Shown here: piece by piece, positions 31,894-43,085 of the stretch
How the letters are laid out: every line of letters starts with the position of its first letter
Position numbering within the stretch: the first letter of the stretch is position 1
Source of the DNA: Ascaphus truei
Lineage: Eukaryota; Chordata; Amphibia; Anura; Ascaphidae
DNA length: 64,000 bases
NCBI GenBank assembly: GCA_036426205.1
Contig: CM071570.1
Location: 140,325,048 to 140,389,047 of the forward strand
Direction: 5' to 3'
Notes under the pieces: model-generated
What the model saw: only the letters and a program-made list of their open reading frames with translations
What the model was told of the DNA's origin: nothing
Database searches by the model: none
Program-made: the position numbers and the translations under genes

Positions 31894-32348
31894 TCTAAGT
31901 TAACTGACCAACCTGTCCTATCCATAGATTTGGTTGTGAGTCGTGAGTGTTTGTGCATTACCTTCTCTTCGTTCAACCGAGTCTTAGGTGAACCTCTGGG
32001 GTATCCTTCTGTGTGTTGCGGGTCTGGCGGCCAACCGGGAAGGGGAGGGGTAGGGAAAGAAAACACAGGGTAAAACATAAAATAAATTAACTTCGGAGAT
32101 CCTTTTGGGCTCAGAGTCCCCGCTGGATCTCTTGCCTTTGGATGGAAGTTTGTGACCCATACACCCATATCTGGTGCATGGTTAACCGGGCTAGTCCGGT
32201 CCTTTCCATTCCAAAGGACTTTGTAGAATGCCCTGCCTCTACCCAGGGTATTCTTGTCCGGCAACATAGCGATGTCCGGGGATGGGAGCCGACCTCTCTC
32301 GACTTTGCTTGATCTAAAAAAGCTAGTGAACACTCTTAGAACACTCAT
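31884..32348 (-). CDS. open frame in the ORF1-ORF2 spacer of the LINE
   Basis: A 154-codon frame lies between ORF1 and ORF2 and overlaps the ORF2 start by ten bases (stop and ATG interleave). It has a proline-rich middle (FSFPTPPLPGWPPDPQ) and no family motif that I recognise. It may be chance in a GC-balanced spacer, or a residue of an extra reading frame. There is no homology evidence. Confidence 0.25.
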   Translation of the reverse strand: MSVLRVFTSFFRSSKVERGRLPSPDIAMLPDKNTLGRGRAFYKVLWNGKDRTSPVNHAPDMGVWVTNFHPKARDPAGTLSPKGSPKLIYFMFYPVFSFPTPPLPGWPPDPQHTEGYPRGSPKTRLNEEKVMHKHSRLTTKSMDRTGWSVNLEWV

Positions 32349-32424
32349 AGATAATTAGTAACATTAATAACAGTAACTCAATCAGCGGGTTAAAACAAAC
32401 TTGGATTCATTTTGGCTAACATTG

Positions 32425-32427
32425 CGA

Positions 32428-32459
<32 letters not shown>

Positions 32460-32470
32460 ATATATATGGA
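32425..32470. repeat. TA microsatellite in the LINE spacer
   Basis: About thirteen TA units followed by TCTCTATATATATGG. It splits the spacer and may have expanded after insertion. Confidence 0.9.
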
Positions 32471-33125
32471 AATATATGCCGATATCTCAGGCATACCTCA
32501 TGTGACAGACTGTCCTGGCCTGGCCTGCCATCCTGGCTTGCATGACTAAAATGAGGGTCTATATTACGGCCACTACTATCCTATACCCCTACCCCCTGTT
32601 AGGATCCCCACCCCCATTTATATGTCCCCTCTATGTGTATGTATCTCTGCGATTTTATCCAAAAGCGACAGCATACCACCCCCCCACCCCCCAATCATTC
32701 CCCAAGCCCACTACTTTATTGCGGATATATAGCTGCAACCACCCATTGTCTACTCTGAGCAAGGATGGTTGTGTTTCAGTCCTGTCTTCGTGAGGGCGAT
32801 ACACCGACTGTGGGGTGGTAGCTGCCTGCGCGGGACTAGGGCCTCTGCTCCGACTCTGCATCTCCTGACAGCCTCTCCGATGAAGGGGGGGGGTTGGGGG
32901 GGCGGTGCGCCCCACTCTCGGCGTGCTCTCTGCTAGACTTAGCTGCCTCCGAGTGTCACGTCCATGTTCCTTTACCCGGTATTTAGGATTGTGGCCGGGT
33001 GTACAAAGATGGCCGCCATGTCAGGATGCAAATTTGAATTGTCTAACTTTATTTCAACTTTTTGCGGACAAGTGAACAGTCTGCCGGTATTGCCCTTTTA
33101 AGCCTTAATTGATCCGAAATTGGTA

Positions 33126-34160
33126 TCAATTAAGTGCTTTTTCTTGGGATTTTCGCGCCGAGTTCGTCACTCTGCTCCAGCTCGGCTCAGGAGAGGATGT
33201 GGACGTTCCAGCTCCCTCCAGGTCAGTGGATTCTCCTCGTAGGCCCAGCTTTTTCAGAAATTGACCATTTTCTTCTATGGTACGCAGGGTGTAAGCTGTA
33301 CCATTTTTTAGTACCGTGAGGCCAAAGGGAAAAATCCACCGGTAACGCACACCTTTGTCCTGCAGCAGCCTGGTTATGGGCAGGAGGGACCTTCATTTAG
33401 CAAGAGTAGTAGGGGCCAGATCCTGAAATATTAAGAGTTTAATCCACTCAAACTCTACTGTACCCGCTGCTCTGGATATTTGGCACAACGCCTCTTTTAT
33501 CTTGAAATAGTGAAGACGGACAATAATGTCTCTCGGAGGATCATTAGGCTGTGGTTTAGACCTTAGGGCTCTGTGGCATCTGTCTAGGTGCAGATCTGAC
33601 TCGGGTTTATCGGGGAAGAGGCTAGTCAGCCATTTTGTAATAAAGTCCTCAGGGTCTGTAAATTCCTCCGGGACACCCCGTACCCTGATATTATTTCGGC
33701 GGTCTCTGTTTTCCGCATCTTCCTGCTTACAGGCTAGTTCATTTATTTGTGCCTGTAGATTAGCGGAAGTTTTATCTTGCTTGCGGACTGCTTTAATTGT
33801 GGAGTCTAATCTAGTCTCTAGCTCGTCCGTTCTGGCGCCAATGCTGTTGATATCGCGCCTCAGGTCAGCCAGTTCGTTGTGCATATATGCCTTCATCTCG
33901 TTGCAGAATTCCCTCATTACTTTGCGGGTGATCGATTCTGTGTCTCCTGGGTCAATGCGTTCCTCCGGTAGTTGGTCCTCCTCGGAGTCTGATCCCGCAG
34001 GCGGTGTCGGCGTTCCCGCTCCATCTTTGCGCGCCGAATCGGGTTTGTTGAAATATTTCGTTAATACTGTGGCTGTACGGCCCGTTTTTTGTTTTGTTGG
34101 CTTCGTGGTGACTTCCCTGTCCGTAATATCGGTAGGATCAGCGGATTTGGTCAGTTTTTA
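33126..34160 (-). pseudogene. L1-type ORF1 protein
   Basis: The minus strand reads from about 34160 through an acidic, threonine/proline-rich N-terminus (GTPTPPAGSDSEEDQLPEER) to ATG at 33917 (MREFCNEMKAYMHNELADLR). A coiled-coil heptad region follows (LETRLDSTIKAVRKQDK..LQAQINELACKQEDAENRDR), then the RRM start RRNNIRVRGVPEEF, LDRCHRALRSKP, and RDIIVRLHYFKIKEAL. A frameshift near 33380 leads to the C-terminal domain (YRWIFPFGLTVLKNG, FLKKLGL). This is the trimeric RNA-binding chaperone of L1 elements. A stop (TAA) lies just upstream of 34160 with no ATG before 33917, so either the true start was mutated or 33917 is used. Confidence 0.85.
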
Positions 34161-34245
34161 ATTGTTGAGTGTCTGATTAGTCGTCGAGGGGTGCGGAGCT
34201 CACACTCTAAGCTTCCATGCACCTAGACCTCGCGCATGCGCCTCC

Positions 34246-34261
34246 TTTCCCACACATTTTT
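34246..34261. repeat. target-site duplication of the L1/Tx1 element (5' side)
   Basis: Exact partner of 27675-27690. Confidence 0.9.
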
Positions 34262-35271
34262 AATATTAATTCTCTACATTTAAGTCAGTTGAAAAAATAA
34301 CTCCAATGTTTCTTTCATTATAGTAGTGTGCATTATAGTCCAGTATAAACAAAAACAGAAAGGCCAGTATAATCCAGTATTCTCCCTTTAGATTTTTGTA
34401 ACCATTATTTTGCACATTAAATAGTAGTTTCCACACTCTTGACCATTCCTCCAATCTTCCTAAATAATTAATCATTTTGTTAAACCCACTAGAGTGTCAA
34501 TCCTGTTGCAGATCTCTATGTTATCTGCAAAAAGGCATATATTTCCTTCCAGACAGTTTGTAATGCCACGAATAAAGACATTAAAGCTGAATTATTGCAT
34601 TAAGATGCCATATTTTTTACCACTCCAATACTTTCTCTAGAGAATTCTTCTAAAGATGGATTGAATTTATTTGATACTAGTCAGACTAATTCACGTGTAT
34701 CCTGATTTTTTTAGTATGTTGAATGAAAATGTTTTTATTTATTTATTTTCTTTTCATGTCATAATATGATGTTGCAGATTTGTTGCAGATTACAGATTGT
34801 TGCAAAACACATGTAGAAAAGGGAGCTGTGCTTTTTTTAATACAGATCTACTTACTGTATACAGATGGTACATGTGTAAGGTAAGCTGAAGTTTACAGTA
34901 TATCAAGTATATTTAATACAATGAGAATGTGTACCATCTAAAGGTATTGCATTTGTGAAGTACAACCAGAAACTATAGACCTAGTGTTTTTCTACTGCAA
35001 TGTAAACAGCTTGTAACAAACCTTCTTCTCTTTGTATTATGATGTAATTTACTGTGTATCTGCATACAATAATATAAATTACATTGTTAGTTACTTCATT
35101 CTAAATTAATAAATGTAAATGTAGCAACAAAGCACCAAAACTATATTGCTTACAAATAGAATTTCCTTAAATGCTAAGAGCACTAAAAAAAAATACAAAA
35201 GAAGTTTATGCTCTAGTGAGTAGCCTTGTCCTTGCACTTGTTGTGATTTATAAATTAAGCATTGTTTTTAC
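34262..35271. other. AT-rich stretch, nothing recognised
   Basis: Flank of the LINE insertion with no gene or clear repeat. Confidence 0.6.
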
Positions 35272-35275
35272 TGTC

Positions 35276-36046
35276 TGTAGTGGGGTACCCCCTGGCTACT
35301 AAATCTACCCAATGGGCTGGCAGTAAACCCTGGTCTTCACAGGTCTGCCAGTAGTTATCATGGGGTTTTCCCCCCGTCATCCTTGGTGCTGTGCTTGAGT
35401 GACAGCAGGGGGTGGCATATCCTGTTGTGGCTGGGCCAACAGGATACCCACCCCTGGCTGTATTTAAGGGCAGGACCGCCCTAAAGTTAGTTTTGTTGTT
35501 CATTCCCCATGAGGAAGGCAAGTGACAACTGGGAGCCTGAGATTGGGGCCTTCCCATGTGCTCTTCCCTCCGGGGAGGAGTAGAGTGACTATACCTCTCC
35601 GCTGCTAGGGAGGTGGGGAAGAGCTAGGACGGCTGTGGGTGATGGTCCAGGGACTATCTGTGGTGATACCTGAGAGCTGATATTCGAGACTGTGATCCGG
35701 CATGTGACTGCTGAGTACCTGTACCTTACTGCACTAAGAGTAGTAATAAACCTGTTCCTATTTTGCAATATATCTCCTGCCTGGTGTGTGATCTAACTGG
35801 GGGGGGGGGAGTTACGATTCTACTGTGGGAGACTGCCTCCATATCCCTGGAGCCTACGGCAGATGGAGGCGCTGCACTGTTAAGTATATCGTGGGGTATG
35901 GACCCCAAAAGTCTGTTCCTGAAGTCCCAAAGTTACCGCGGACGATTTGTCCCTCCTGGTAACAGCAGGTATGTACCACAAACAACCAGTAATGGCCCTG
36001 ATCTGCGATTGGGGGGTGGGGGGAGAGGGTGGGAAACACTGTTACA
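35276..36046 (+). mobile_element. solo LTR with 4-bp duplication TGTC
   Basis: The LTR starts TGTAGTGGGGTACCCCC and ends ACACTGTTACA (TGTA...TACA). TGTC flanks both sides (35272-35275 and 36047-36050). Inside are a TATTTAAGGGCAGG core promoter-like box (about 35460) and AATAAACCTG (about 35745) as polyadenylation signal, in the order expected for a plus-strand LTR. The start resembles that of the outer LTR at 45095. No internal region remains. Confidence 0.8.
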
Positions 36047-36050
36047 TGTC

Positions 36051-36629
36051 TAACAATTTTTAGTATAATTTTTTTTAATCAATTTTGTATCCTGTCATTT
36101 TCTTTATTAAAAGAGAGAAATATGTAGAAGATGAATCAACGTGTGCCCCATTCCAAAGTCTTTCATATAATTACAAATGCTGTTGCCTATACCAGTAGGT
36201 TTCTTTCTTGTATCAAAGAGAATGTCTCCTGAGTTAGAGAAAGATCTCGCATGCTTGGATTTGTAGATTTAGATTACATTTGCTGAATAAGTAGTTTAGT
36301 GACCATGTCACTGCCTTTTTGGGACAGGGACTCCTTGTGCCCTGGTTATGCAGTGTAAGGTGTTACATACATTGTAATCATTGTATCAGAAAACAGCATA
36401 TTCATTCTGTATGTACCTAAGGATTTGGAGTTGCCTAATAATGAGTTGCAGTAGGTCTGTGTTTGTTAATAATTAATTACTTTGTTCATGCTACTTTTTG
36501 TGTCTTTGACTTACTATATTTTCTTACATAGATAAAAAATATATATATATATATATATATAGCCATATCAGTCCAATATTATATGAACAAAAAGAAAAAG
36601 TAAATAAGTGGTCAATTCTCCACCTAATT
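36051..36629. other. non-coding stretch with TA repeat
   Basis: AT-rich, without gene signal. About eleven TA units lie at 36539-36561. Confidence 0.55.
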
Positions 36630-37050
36630 TTTCTCTCTACACCCTGTGTACATAAAGCCCTCTCCTGCCTTAAACCTTTCTCACTGACTGCCCCACACCT
36701 CTGGAATGCCCTTCCCCTAAATGCCCAACTAGTACCCTCTCTATCCACCTTTAAGACCCACCTTAAAACACACCTGCTTAATGAAGCATATGAGTAGCTC
36801 CATGGCTAACACTATACACCTGATACATAAAGCTTAGCCCCTTGCAGACACATTTACCAGTATGCCCTCCTAATGTATCTGTATGTTCCTCCTACCAATT
36901 AGATTGTAAGCTCTTTGGAGCAGGGACTCCTTTTCCTAAATGTTACTTTTATGTCTGAAATATTTATTCCCATGATCTGTTATTTGTATTATTTGTTATT
37001 TATATGATTGTCACATGTATTACTACTGTAAAGAGCTATGTACATTAATG
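36630..37050 (+). mobile_element. L2-type LINE 3' fragment
   Basis: Reads HKALSCLKPFSLTAPHLWNA, LPLN and FKTHLKTHLLNEAYE with a stop, then the L2-type 3' UTR (TTAGATTGTAAGCTCTTTGG, AGCTATGTACATTAATG). It is the same family as 9776-10456, with a shorter coding remainder and a lost terminal repeat. Confidence 0.8.
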
Positions 37051-37054
37051 TACT

Positions 37055-37420
37055 TAACTGTATGGGCAGTTCAAATGTGGAAATGGTTACCCATGGAGAC
37101 TGTGATGGCAAATAAAATAGATACGTACAGTATCTTCAAAAAAGGTTGGACATCTTTCTACAATAGAAAGATATACAGGGATATTCCAAATAAGTAAACA
37201 TGGGAAGGATGTTGATCCAGGGAGACATTATTTGTAGGAAGGAATTAATTTTTCCCTTTTGTGACATCATTGGATAAAATGTCACTGGTGTTTTTGTTTG
37301 CCTTCCTCTTTATCAAAATACTGTAAATACAAATATAGGATAAGTATCTGGCATCTAAATTGAACCTAGGTTGACCTCGATGGACATATTCCTTGTTTTA
37401 ACCTCATCCAATACAGTATG
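37055..37420 (+). mobile_element. CR1-type LINE 3' UTR
   Basis: Plus-strand words TTGATCCAGGGAGACATTAT, GGAAGGAATTAATTTTTCCC, TTTGCCTTCCTC and GGTTGACCTCGATGGACAT are the conserved 3' end of tetrapod CR1 LINEs. Coding sequence is absent (5'-truncated). It lies directly after the L2 fragment. Confidence 0.75.
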
Positions 37421-38405
37421 TAATTCATGGTCTGAAAAATCTGACAATGCTACTTCCCAGCCGGAATAATCCAACAATTATGAGTAAGGCCCCAATAATT
37501 TAATGTTAAGTATGCTTTTGCAGTTTTTCCATTTTAGAAGTTTTGCAAAGAAATCTAGAAATACACACTGAAAAGGTTTCCTTGCATTCCTAATATTTCT
37601 GTCCTTTTGAATAGCCATCATGATCTTTCATCTTTTTATTATAAAATTCACCAGAGGAATCAGATAAAAACTGACACCTGAAGAAACTGGCACAACAAAA
37701 ACTAAAGGAATCCCTATGCTACACTTTTCATCTGTTTGCAACGTCAGATGTAAAGATCTATGATGTGTACAAAAAAATATTTCTCTCGTGTTGTGAAATT
37801 TAATGTAAAAGGCTATTTTTGTAACCTCTTAATGCTTGTTGAGGAAGTAAATATATAAATGTTTTATGTATTTATGTATGGCCAAAATATAATAATTGCC
37901 ATGAAACAATGTGAATAAAAGTATAAGTATTTCCAGATCATGCACTTTACTGTGGACTGTGTTAGTCCATTATGAATAAATTGTATTAATAAACATAAAA
38001 ATAATACAAATAGATAGATATATTTTGTTGAGAGATAAAAGGAGAGGGCTCAGAAGCAAGCTTTTAGGAACACCAATAGATAAATAAATATATGCATGTA
38101 TACATAAATACATAACTAAATATACAACAAAAAGATGCTCTGCAAATATGGAACATACATATTCATAAAGGTATGTGCATATTGCAGTTTTATAATTGTA
38201 ATTTTCTCAAAATATATTATGTACAGTATGTAGGACATATAAATCATCTTCTATTTCTTTCTGAAGATTGAGGCAATAAATAGCTCGCAAACTTGAGATG
38301 CCCAATGGAGGGGACTATGCTAAATTTCTAAGGAAATGAGAGTGCATTACAAAAAAATGTATGTTACAGTACATTATGTCATATATATACTAAAATATGT
38401 CATAA
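37421..38405. other. AT-rich stretch, nothing recognised
   Basis: No gene or repeat family visible; frames short. Confidence 0.6.
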
Positions 38406-38407
38406 GC

Positions 38408-38940
38408 GTTAATTTATTTATTTATAAAAAATTTTACCAGGAAGTAATACATTGAGAGTTACCTCTTGTTTTCAAGTATGTCCTGGACATAGTTAATAGG
38501 ACAAATAATACATGGTTACAAATACAGTTACATAAATGAACAGGGTATACATTATATACAATACATTGCATGCACAGTTAGAGAAGATGTATATTATGGG
38601 CTTATGTAACAGTTACAGACCAGATTAAAATGTGAGACAGCCTTAGTTTTGAAAGAACTTAAACTGGTGGTGGATGTGAGAGTCTCCGGTAGGTTGTTCC
38701 AGTTTTGGGGTGCACGGTAAGAGAAGGAGGAGCGGCCGGATACTTTCTTGAGCCTTGGGACCATGAACAGTCTTTTGGAGTCAGATCTCAGATGATAAGT
38801 GCTGCATGTGGTAGGGGTGAGGAGCTTGTTCAGATAGGTGGGTAGCTTGCCCAGAAAGTACTTGAAGGCAAGACAGGAAAGGTGAACTTTGCGCCTAGAC
38901 TCGAGTGATGACCAATCTAGTTCTTTGAGCATTTCACAGT
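38408..38940 (-). mobile_element. LINE 3' end (jockey/CR1-L2 group)
   Basis: In reverse complement the fragment carries 112 codons of a LINE C-terminus and a 3' UTR ending ACTTCCTGGTAAAATTTTTT plus AAAT repeats. The same tail lies at 58570-58865 inside an intron. It is 5'-truncated. Confidence 0.75.
38594..38932 (-). pseudogene. LINE ORF2 C-terminal segment
   Basis: The frame reads HLSCLAFKYFLGKLPTYLNK, RSDSKRLFMVPRLKKVSG, then SFSYRAPQNWNNLPETLTST and SSFKTKAVSHF. The (F/S)-x-x-A-P-x-x-W-N-x-L-P motif and the S-L-x-x-F-K ending are those of the C-terminal domain of CR1/L2/jockey-group LINEs. The reverse transcriptase palm is missing. Confidence 0.8.
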
Positions 38941-40130
38941 GATGTGTGTGTTAATGAAACCTAATTAAGTGTGGGCCTTTTATCCTCCAGCCTGCACCTT
39001 CTACGTCAGTAAAAAAATACATAATTACCCCTGTTACTGCTTTGTTGTCTACACACATGACAATTAATATTAATATTATTTTATTTCTAGGGATTTGAAA
39101 TAATACTGGACATATTTTTTTATGTGCCTATATATACATATAGGTGTATGAAGAATCATGGCACAACTGGATAATTTGCCGCTAAAGCAATATTTGCTGT
39201 ATTTAATCCAATCATATAATGCAGAGAATAAAGGGCACGCACAATTTTGGGGGGATTACATTCCTTTTGTCAGGTGTAAAAGAAGTGGTAGCATTTAATT
39301 CCCTAAATACCCACTATCACACATAAACTTGCGGCTCCCAAGGTCAGAAGCTAATCTCCTTTATCTCTATGTACAGTATATAATGTATGCATTTATATAC
39401 TAACTACCCATAAGGTGTAAACAATACATTATTATAACCTCTAGGAAAAAAGTACACCACACTTTACTTATCTTCACTTGGAGGCATAAGGATAAGTTGG
39501 GAAAATTATAATATTACAGTATATAACATTTATACCATTCAATGCAACAGCTCCTTTAAATAAAGGAGTGGTAAGTGAATGAAAAACAAACAACTTATAC
39601 AAAGTTCAATAATACAGTCCTAACTTATACAGTATGTTAAAATTATTTGGAATGTTATGCCTGTCATGAGGGGGAGTAGCAACTCCAGTCCAGACTTTCA
39701 GTCTGGCTCATTGTAGCAGGATGATTACCTAATCATAGCTGAGCCTTGCCTTTAAATGTCAGACATTTCTCTGTTGCCTTTGCTAGATCCAAAATGAGAA
39801 AGAGAATGGGTGAATGGAGTTAAACAAAGGAATTCATAATCCTAAAATCTAGTGCAAATAGCAATCAAAAAGATACATAACATAACAATTGACAAACTCT
39901 TTAGTGTTCTCACACAAAAAAGTACACGGTTGACGATGTTTTGTAACTGTTCAACTTACAGTATCACTCTAATGGGAAGAGGAATGTTACTTATTAGATT
40001 TTATGGAGAAAGCATTTAAAATCTATTTCTTCATTTAAGCCTTTAGAGGCAAGGGCAGTGGTAGGCAACATGATATACCTCAATGGCCACATGTGCGTCT
40101 CTTGAGTTTTTAAAGGGGCCGCATATTACC
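38941..40130. other. AT-rich stretch, mostly unrecognised
   Basis: No coding signal. A GC-richer piece at 39660-39790 (GAGGGGGAGTAGCAACTCC, inverted GACTTTCAGTCT) may be an LTR or MITE scrap. Confidence 0.5.
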
Positions 40131-40132
40131 TA

Positions 40133-40245
40133 TACAGTATATATATAGATATATATATATTATATATTGAATTTAATATGATATATAATATATATTATAT
40201 ATATATATATATAATATATATTGATATTTATATATATAAAAACAT
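40133..40245. repeat. AT-rich microsatellite block
   Basis: TA/ATAT runs broken by single changes over about 110 bases. Confidence 0.85.
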
Positions 40246-40329
40246 ACAATACCATTCATACGGGAATCAGCAGAGAGCACTCAGGTTAAGATTTGTAGAA
40301 TATATATTATAGAAAAGACACAAATCACC

Positions 40330-40366
40330 AACGTTTCGGACCCACAAACGGTACCTTCCTCAGGGT
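40330..40366 (-). ncRNA. hammerhead ribozyme-like motif
   Basis: On the minus strand CCCTGAGGAAGGTACC, a loop GTTTGT, GGGTC and CGAAACGTTGG. CTGAGGA (complement of 40357-40363) and GAAA (complement of 40334-40337) correspond to the two core halves, and the intervening GGxxCC/GGxxCC bases can form part of stem II. One core base differs from CTGATGA. It lies just 3' of the GIY-YIG remnant. Confidence 0.45.
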
Positions 40367-40509
40367 GGTGCAAGTTGAAAGAAATTAAGTTTATGCAAAG
40401 AAAAAAAAAAGGTTTCTTCTTTTACCGCCATCCAGATGTCTGTTTTATTTTAAAATATTTTATGCTTAGTTTATCTTGTAATTTGTCCTACTGTATGTAT
40501 GCTGCCCCT

Positions 40510-40715
40510 CATGGTCACTTCAGTAAATACACCACTGATTTACTATCACACATGGCAAATGTTTTGAAGTTGTGTATCTCTTGAGGGATACTGTATGTGA
40601 CATAGTCCACTTTTATAAATCCATTATAGTTGCCACAATTGTGGCACGGAATGTTGCACAAAGGTGTGTTCAAATACTGAATGTTTCTTTGTCCACGCCT
40701 GATGTCAGTTTTCAT
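40510..40715 (-). pseudogene. PLE zinc-finger and GIY-YIG start
   Basis: The minus strand reads CHNCGNYNGFIKVDYV, then IPQEIHNFKTFAMCDSKSVV and YLLK. The C-x2-C and the C-x-S-K-x-V-V-Y-L-L-K strand correspond to the region before the GIY-YIG core. The rest is lost to a stop and indels. Confidence 0.65.
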
Positions 40716-40989
40716 TTGAAAAAATTACCGCTGTTATTATTTTGCTTGAATGAAAATAGTAAACAACTTGTCACAGGTTGTATCCCTTTGTAGAATTAGC
40801 CAATATTTAAAGATAATTTTCTTAATACTGTGTATACTTGTGTAAAATGTAGTGACAAATGGTATTTGATCTGCATCACCCCATTTAGTCTTAGTTTGTA
40901 GTATATTCAGTCTGGTTATGCTTTGTACCACTTTCTTAATTCTTTGTCATTTACTTTTCCACTAACCCCTATCCACAAATTTACAGATA

Positions 40990-41240
40990 TAGCAAACCTT
41001 AAGGTTTGTATGTCCGCGGCGATTAACGCTGAAGGGGGTCCAATCCGGAAGCATGGACCCCCCACAGCGCAATAGCAGCAGACACTGTGTCCAATGCCAT
41101 GACCATTTGCTTTTTCGACCATGCGCTGGGACTGTAAGTTTTGCTACATCTGTAGTAAAAATACAGATGAGGCTGCACTGGGGGTAATTTGTCTAGTCTC
41201 CAAGCGTAGGTTAATTCTGCTGCTCCCACTCACTCCCATG
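40990..41240. repeat. dispersed repeat (reverse copy of 23920-24110)
   Basis: Contains GATTAACGCTGAAGGGGGTCC and GGAAGCATGGACCCCCC, followed by CACTGTGTCCAATGCCATGACC, in the opposite orientation to the copies at 23.9 and 27.5 kb. It interrupts the PLE. Confidence 0.55.
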
Positions 41241-41639
41241 ATCCAATGGGACTAGTACACCACATATATAAAGGAAAGGGGCGCAAGAACAAAACAGAAT
41301 CAATATAATAATATAATGACAAATTACCACAGCAGTTGACTAAACACAAGGCAGCAGGACTGAAGGACATATCTCTCTGGCAGCAGTGGGCGTGCATCTT
41401 GAGCTCCGCTGCTAGCCCAGGTGAATCTGTTACTGACGAATATCAGAGTCTCCAACCGGGATCGGTGAGGTGCAAATAGTTTCCACTGCTGATGTAATTT
41501 GTTTCATCTTAAGGAAGGAGTTATGGGGGATAGGTGCCGTTTTTGCAAATAGCCTTGTTATATCATGTGCTGTTAACACATCATTTTTTAATATTGAATA
41601 CATAAAGTGACTTATCATTATATTGATTCTGTTTTTTTC

Positions 41640-42660
41640 TTGCACCCCTTTCTTTTATATGTTACATCTGTAATAATCATTGAATCTTCCCTTATCTCAG
41701 AAACATCTTTGTCAGACACAATTCATCTTATTCTTAAAAATGTACTTTTGGGTAAGCCTCTGATGGTCCCTGGCCGGTGAAAACTAGTTGACCTTAATAT
41801 GTTGTTTTTTTCGGTTGACTTCATGTGTAAATCTGTTAATATATTATTGACATGTTTCTTCACCTTAGCATCAAGGAAACTAATCTCCTGTGAACTTTGC
41901 TCTAATGTGAACTCTGCATTGTACTGGCAGTCATCATATCTTGATGATCAGCTGATGTACTCTTCCAAATAATAAATATGTTGTCCACAAAATAAAACCA
42001 TTTACTAATGTCGTTATTGAATGACAGTTTTTTTTTTAAATATATAGATTTTTAATTTTGTATACATAAATATTTGCACATATGGGGTTGATGTGGCCCA
42101 CAATTGCAGAATCTTCTGTCTGCAAAAAAAATATTTGTGTTGAACCTAAAATAATTTATTACAAGCACAAATGTCATTAATATAATAAAAAAAAATATAT
42201 TTTTTTAATTAGCCTAATCTTCACCTAATAGTGCTTCCTGTACACATGCAATCCCGCATGGGGAATTTATATAGTATATACTGTAGATGCTTTGTACATC
42301 TATAGTGCAAACAATCTCAATACCATCAAGTTCTCCAGCCTCAAGTTTTAATAAAAATCCTTAGTATCTCTCAGACATGTGTAAACTAGCCACATTTGGT
42401 TGAAAAAAAGTGTCTATGTTTTGGGTAACATGCTGAAGTAATGAGCCCTTGACTGAAACTATCGAGCACTCTGGGGGTTTGGTTAAATGCTTATGGATCT
42501 TGGGAAGCACATACAGAATTTATATAAGTGGATGGTCAGTAATTAAAAATTATTTAATGTCACTCGTAATTAATCCCTCACTAAAAAGATCTTTCATAAA
42601 TTAATCAATATATTATTTAAAGAATTATGCCGGTCATTATGAAGGCAGCAACAATATAGG
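41640..42660 (-). pseudogene. PLE reverse transcriptase, decayed
   Basis: Reverse complement shows, among stops, WFYFVDNIFIIW (decayed YxDD site), then EISFLDAKV, STEKNNILR and GLPKSTFLRIR, which match the post-catalytic PLE order F-L-D-V ... K-x-T-(D)-x-N-x-L-R ... G-(I/L)-P-x-S-Q-F-x-R-(I/L)-R. Upstream ILYVLPKIHKHLTKPPES corresponds to F-Y-x-L-P-K-I-H-K. The catalytic aspartates are partly lost. Confidence 0.65.
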
Positions 42661-42684
42661 GAGTTGGAAAATAGATTCCCTATT

Positions 42685-42960
42685 AGATATTTATTTATGT
42701 CTTTATATATATAGCGCCATTAATATACATAGCGCTTTCCAGTAGTAATATACGTGACAATCATATAATTAACAAATAATACAAATAACAGAACATGGGA
42801 ATAAAGCCTTCAGGCATAAAAATTAACATTTAGGAAGAGGGGTCCCTGCTCTGAAGAGCTGACAATCTAATTGGTTGGTAGGAAGAACATACAGAGACAA
42901 TAGGAGGGCATTCTGGTAAGTGCGTCTGCAAGGGGCCAAGCTTTATTTATCAGGTGTAGC
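42685..42960 (-). mobile_element. L2-type LINE tail, reverse
   Basis: Reverse complement of the L2 3' UTR: TATATATATAGCGCCATTAAT at the left is the tail, and TGACAATCTAATTGGTTGGTAG and GTGCGTCTGCAAGGGGCCAA match 9776-10456 and 36630-37050. It is inserted in the PLE between its LPKIHK and ADKGGA parts. Confidence 0.8.
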
Positions 42961-43085
42961 TACCATCACCATCGCACCCCCCTTGTCTGCCTTTTTATTA
43001 AAATATATATTTTAAAGTTGTTGTAGAGCGTTATAGTCCATCTTAGGTACATTCAATTTCTTATTTTTTTTATGCTGTTTTAATC
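42961..43085 (-). pseudogene. PLE N-terminal ADKGGA segment
   Basis: The complement of CATCACCATCGCACCCCCCT reads ADKGGAMVM, the conserved K-x-A-D-K-G-G-A-(I/V)-V motif of Penelope-like RTs, preceded by a lysine-rich stretch. Confidence 0.7.

Larger units (their letters stand above)
27691..34245 (-). mobile_element. essentially full-length L1/Tx1-type LINE
   Basis: The element is about 6.55 kb and lies on the minus strand. In order it has a short 5' leader, ORF1 (34160-33126), a spacer with a TA microsatellite, ORF2 (31893-28091: endonuclease, reverse transcriptase, C-terminal domain), a 3' UTR that is C-rich on this strand (27880-27960) and an A-rich tail. A 16-base duplication flanks it, so insertion was by target-primed reverse transcription with no 5' truncation. 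ORF1 and ORF2 are each broken by frameshifts, so this copy is inactive, but the limited decay suggests a fairly recent insertion. Confidence 0.9.
40320..43085 (-). mobile_element. third minus-strand PLE, decayed, with insertions
   Basis: Reading the minus strand from about 43085 to 40320, the PLE parts occur in their normal order: N-terminal ADKGGA motif, LPK(I)HK region, RT tail, zinc-finger/GIY-YIG, hammerhead-like motif. An L2 tail interrupts it at 42685-42960 and a short dispersed repeat at about 40995-41240. Stops and indels are frequent, which makes it older than the copy at 16.5-21 kb. Confidence 0.7.

Noticed and set aside
33526..34161. 211-codon plus-strand frame
   Set aside because: It is the antisense shadow of the LINE ORF1 coding region on the minus strand.
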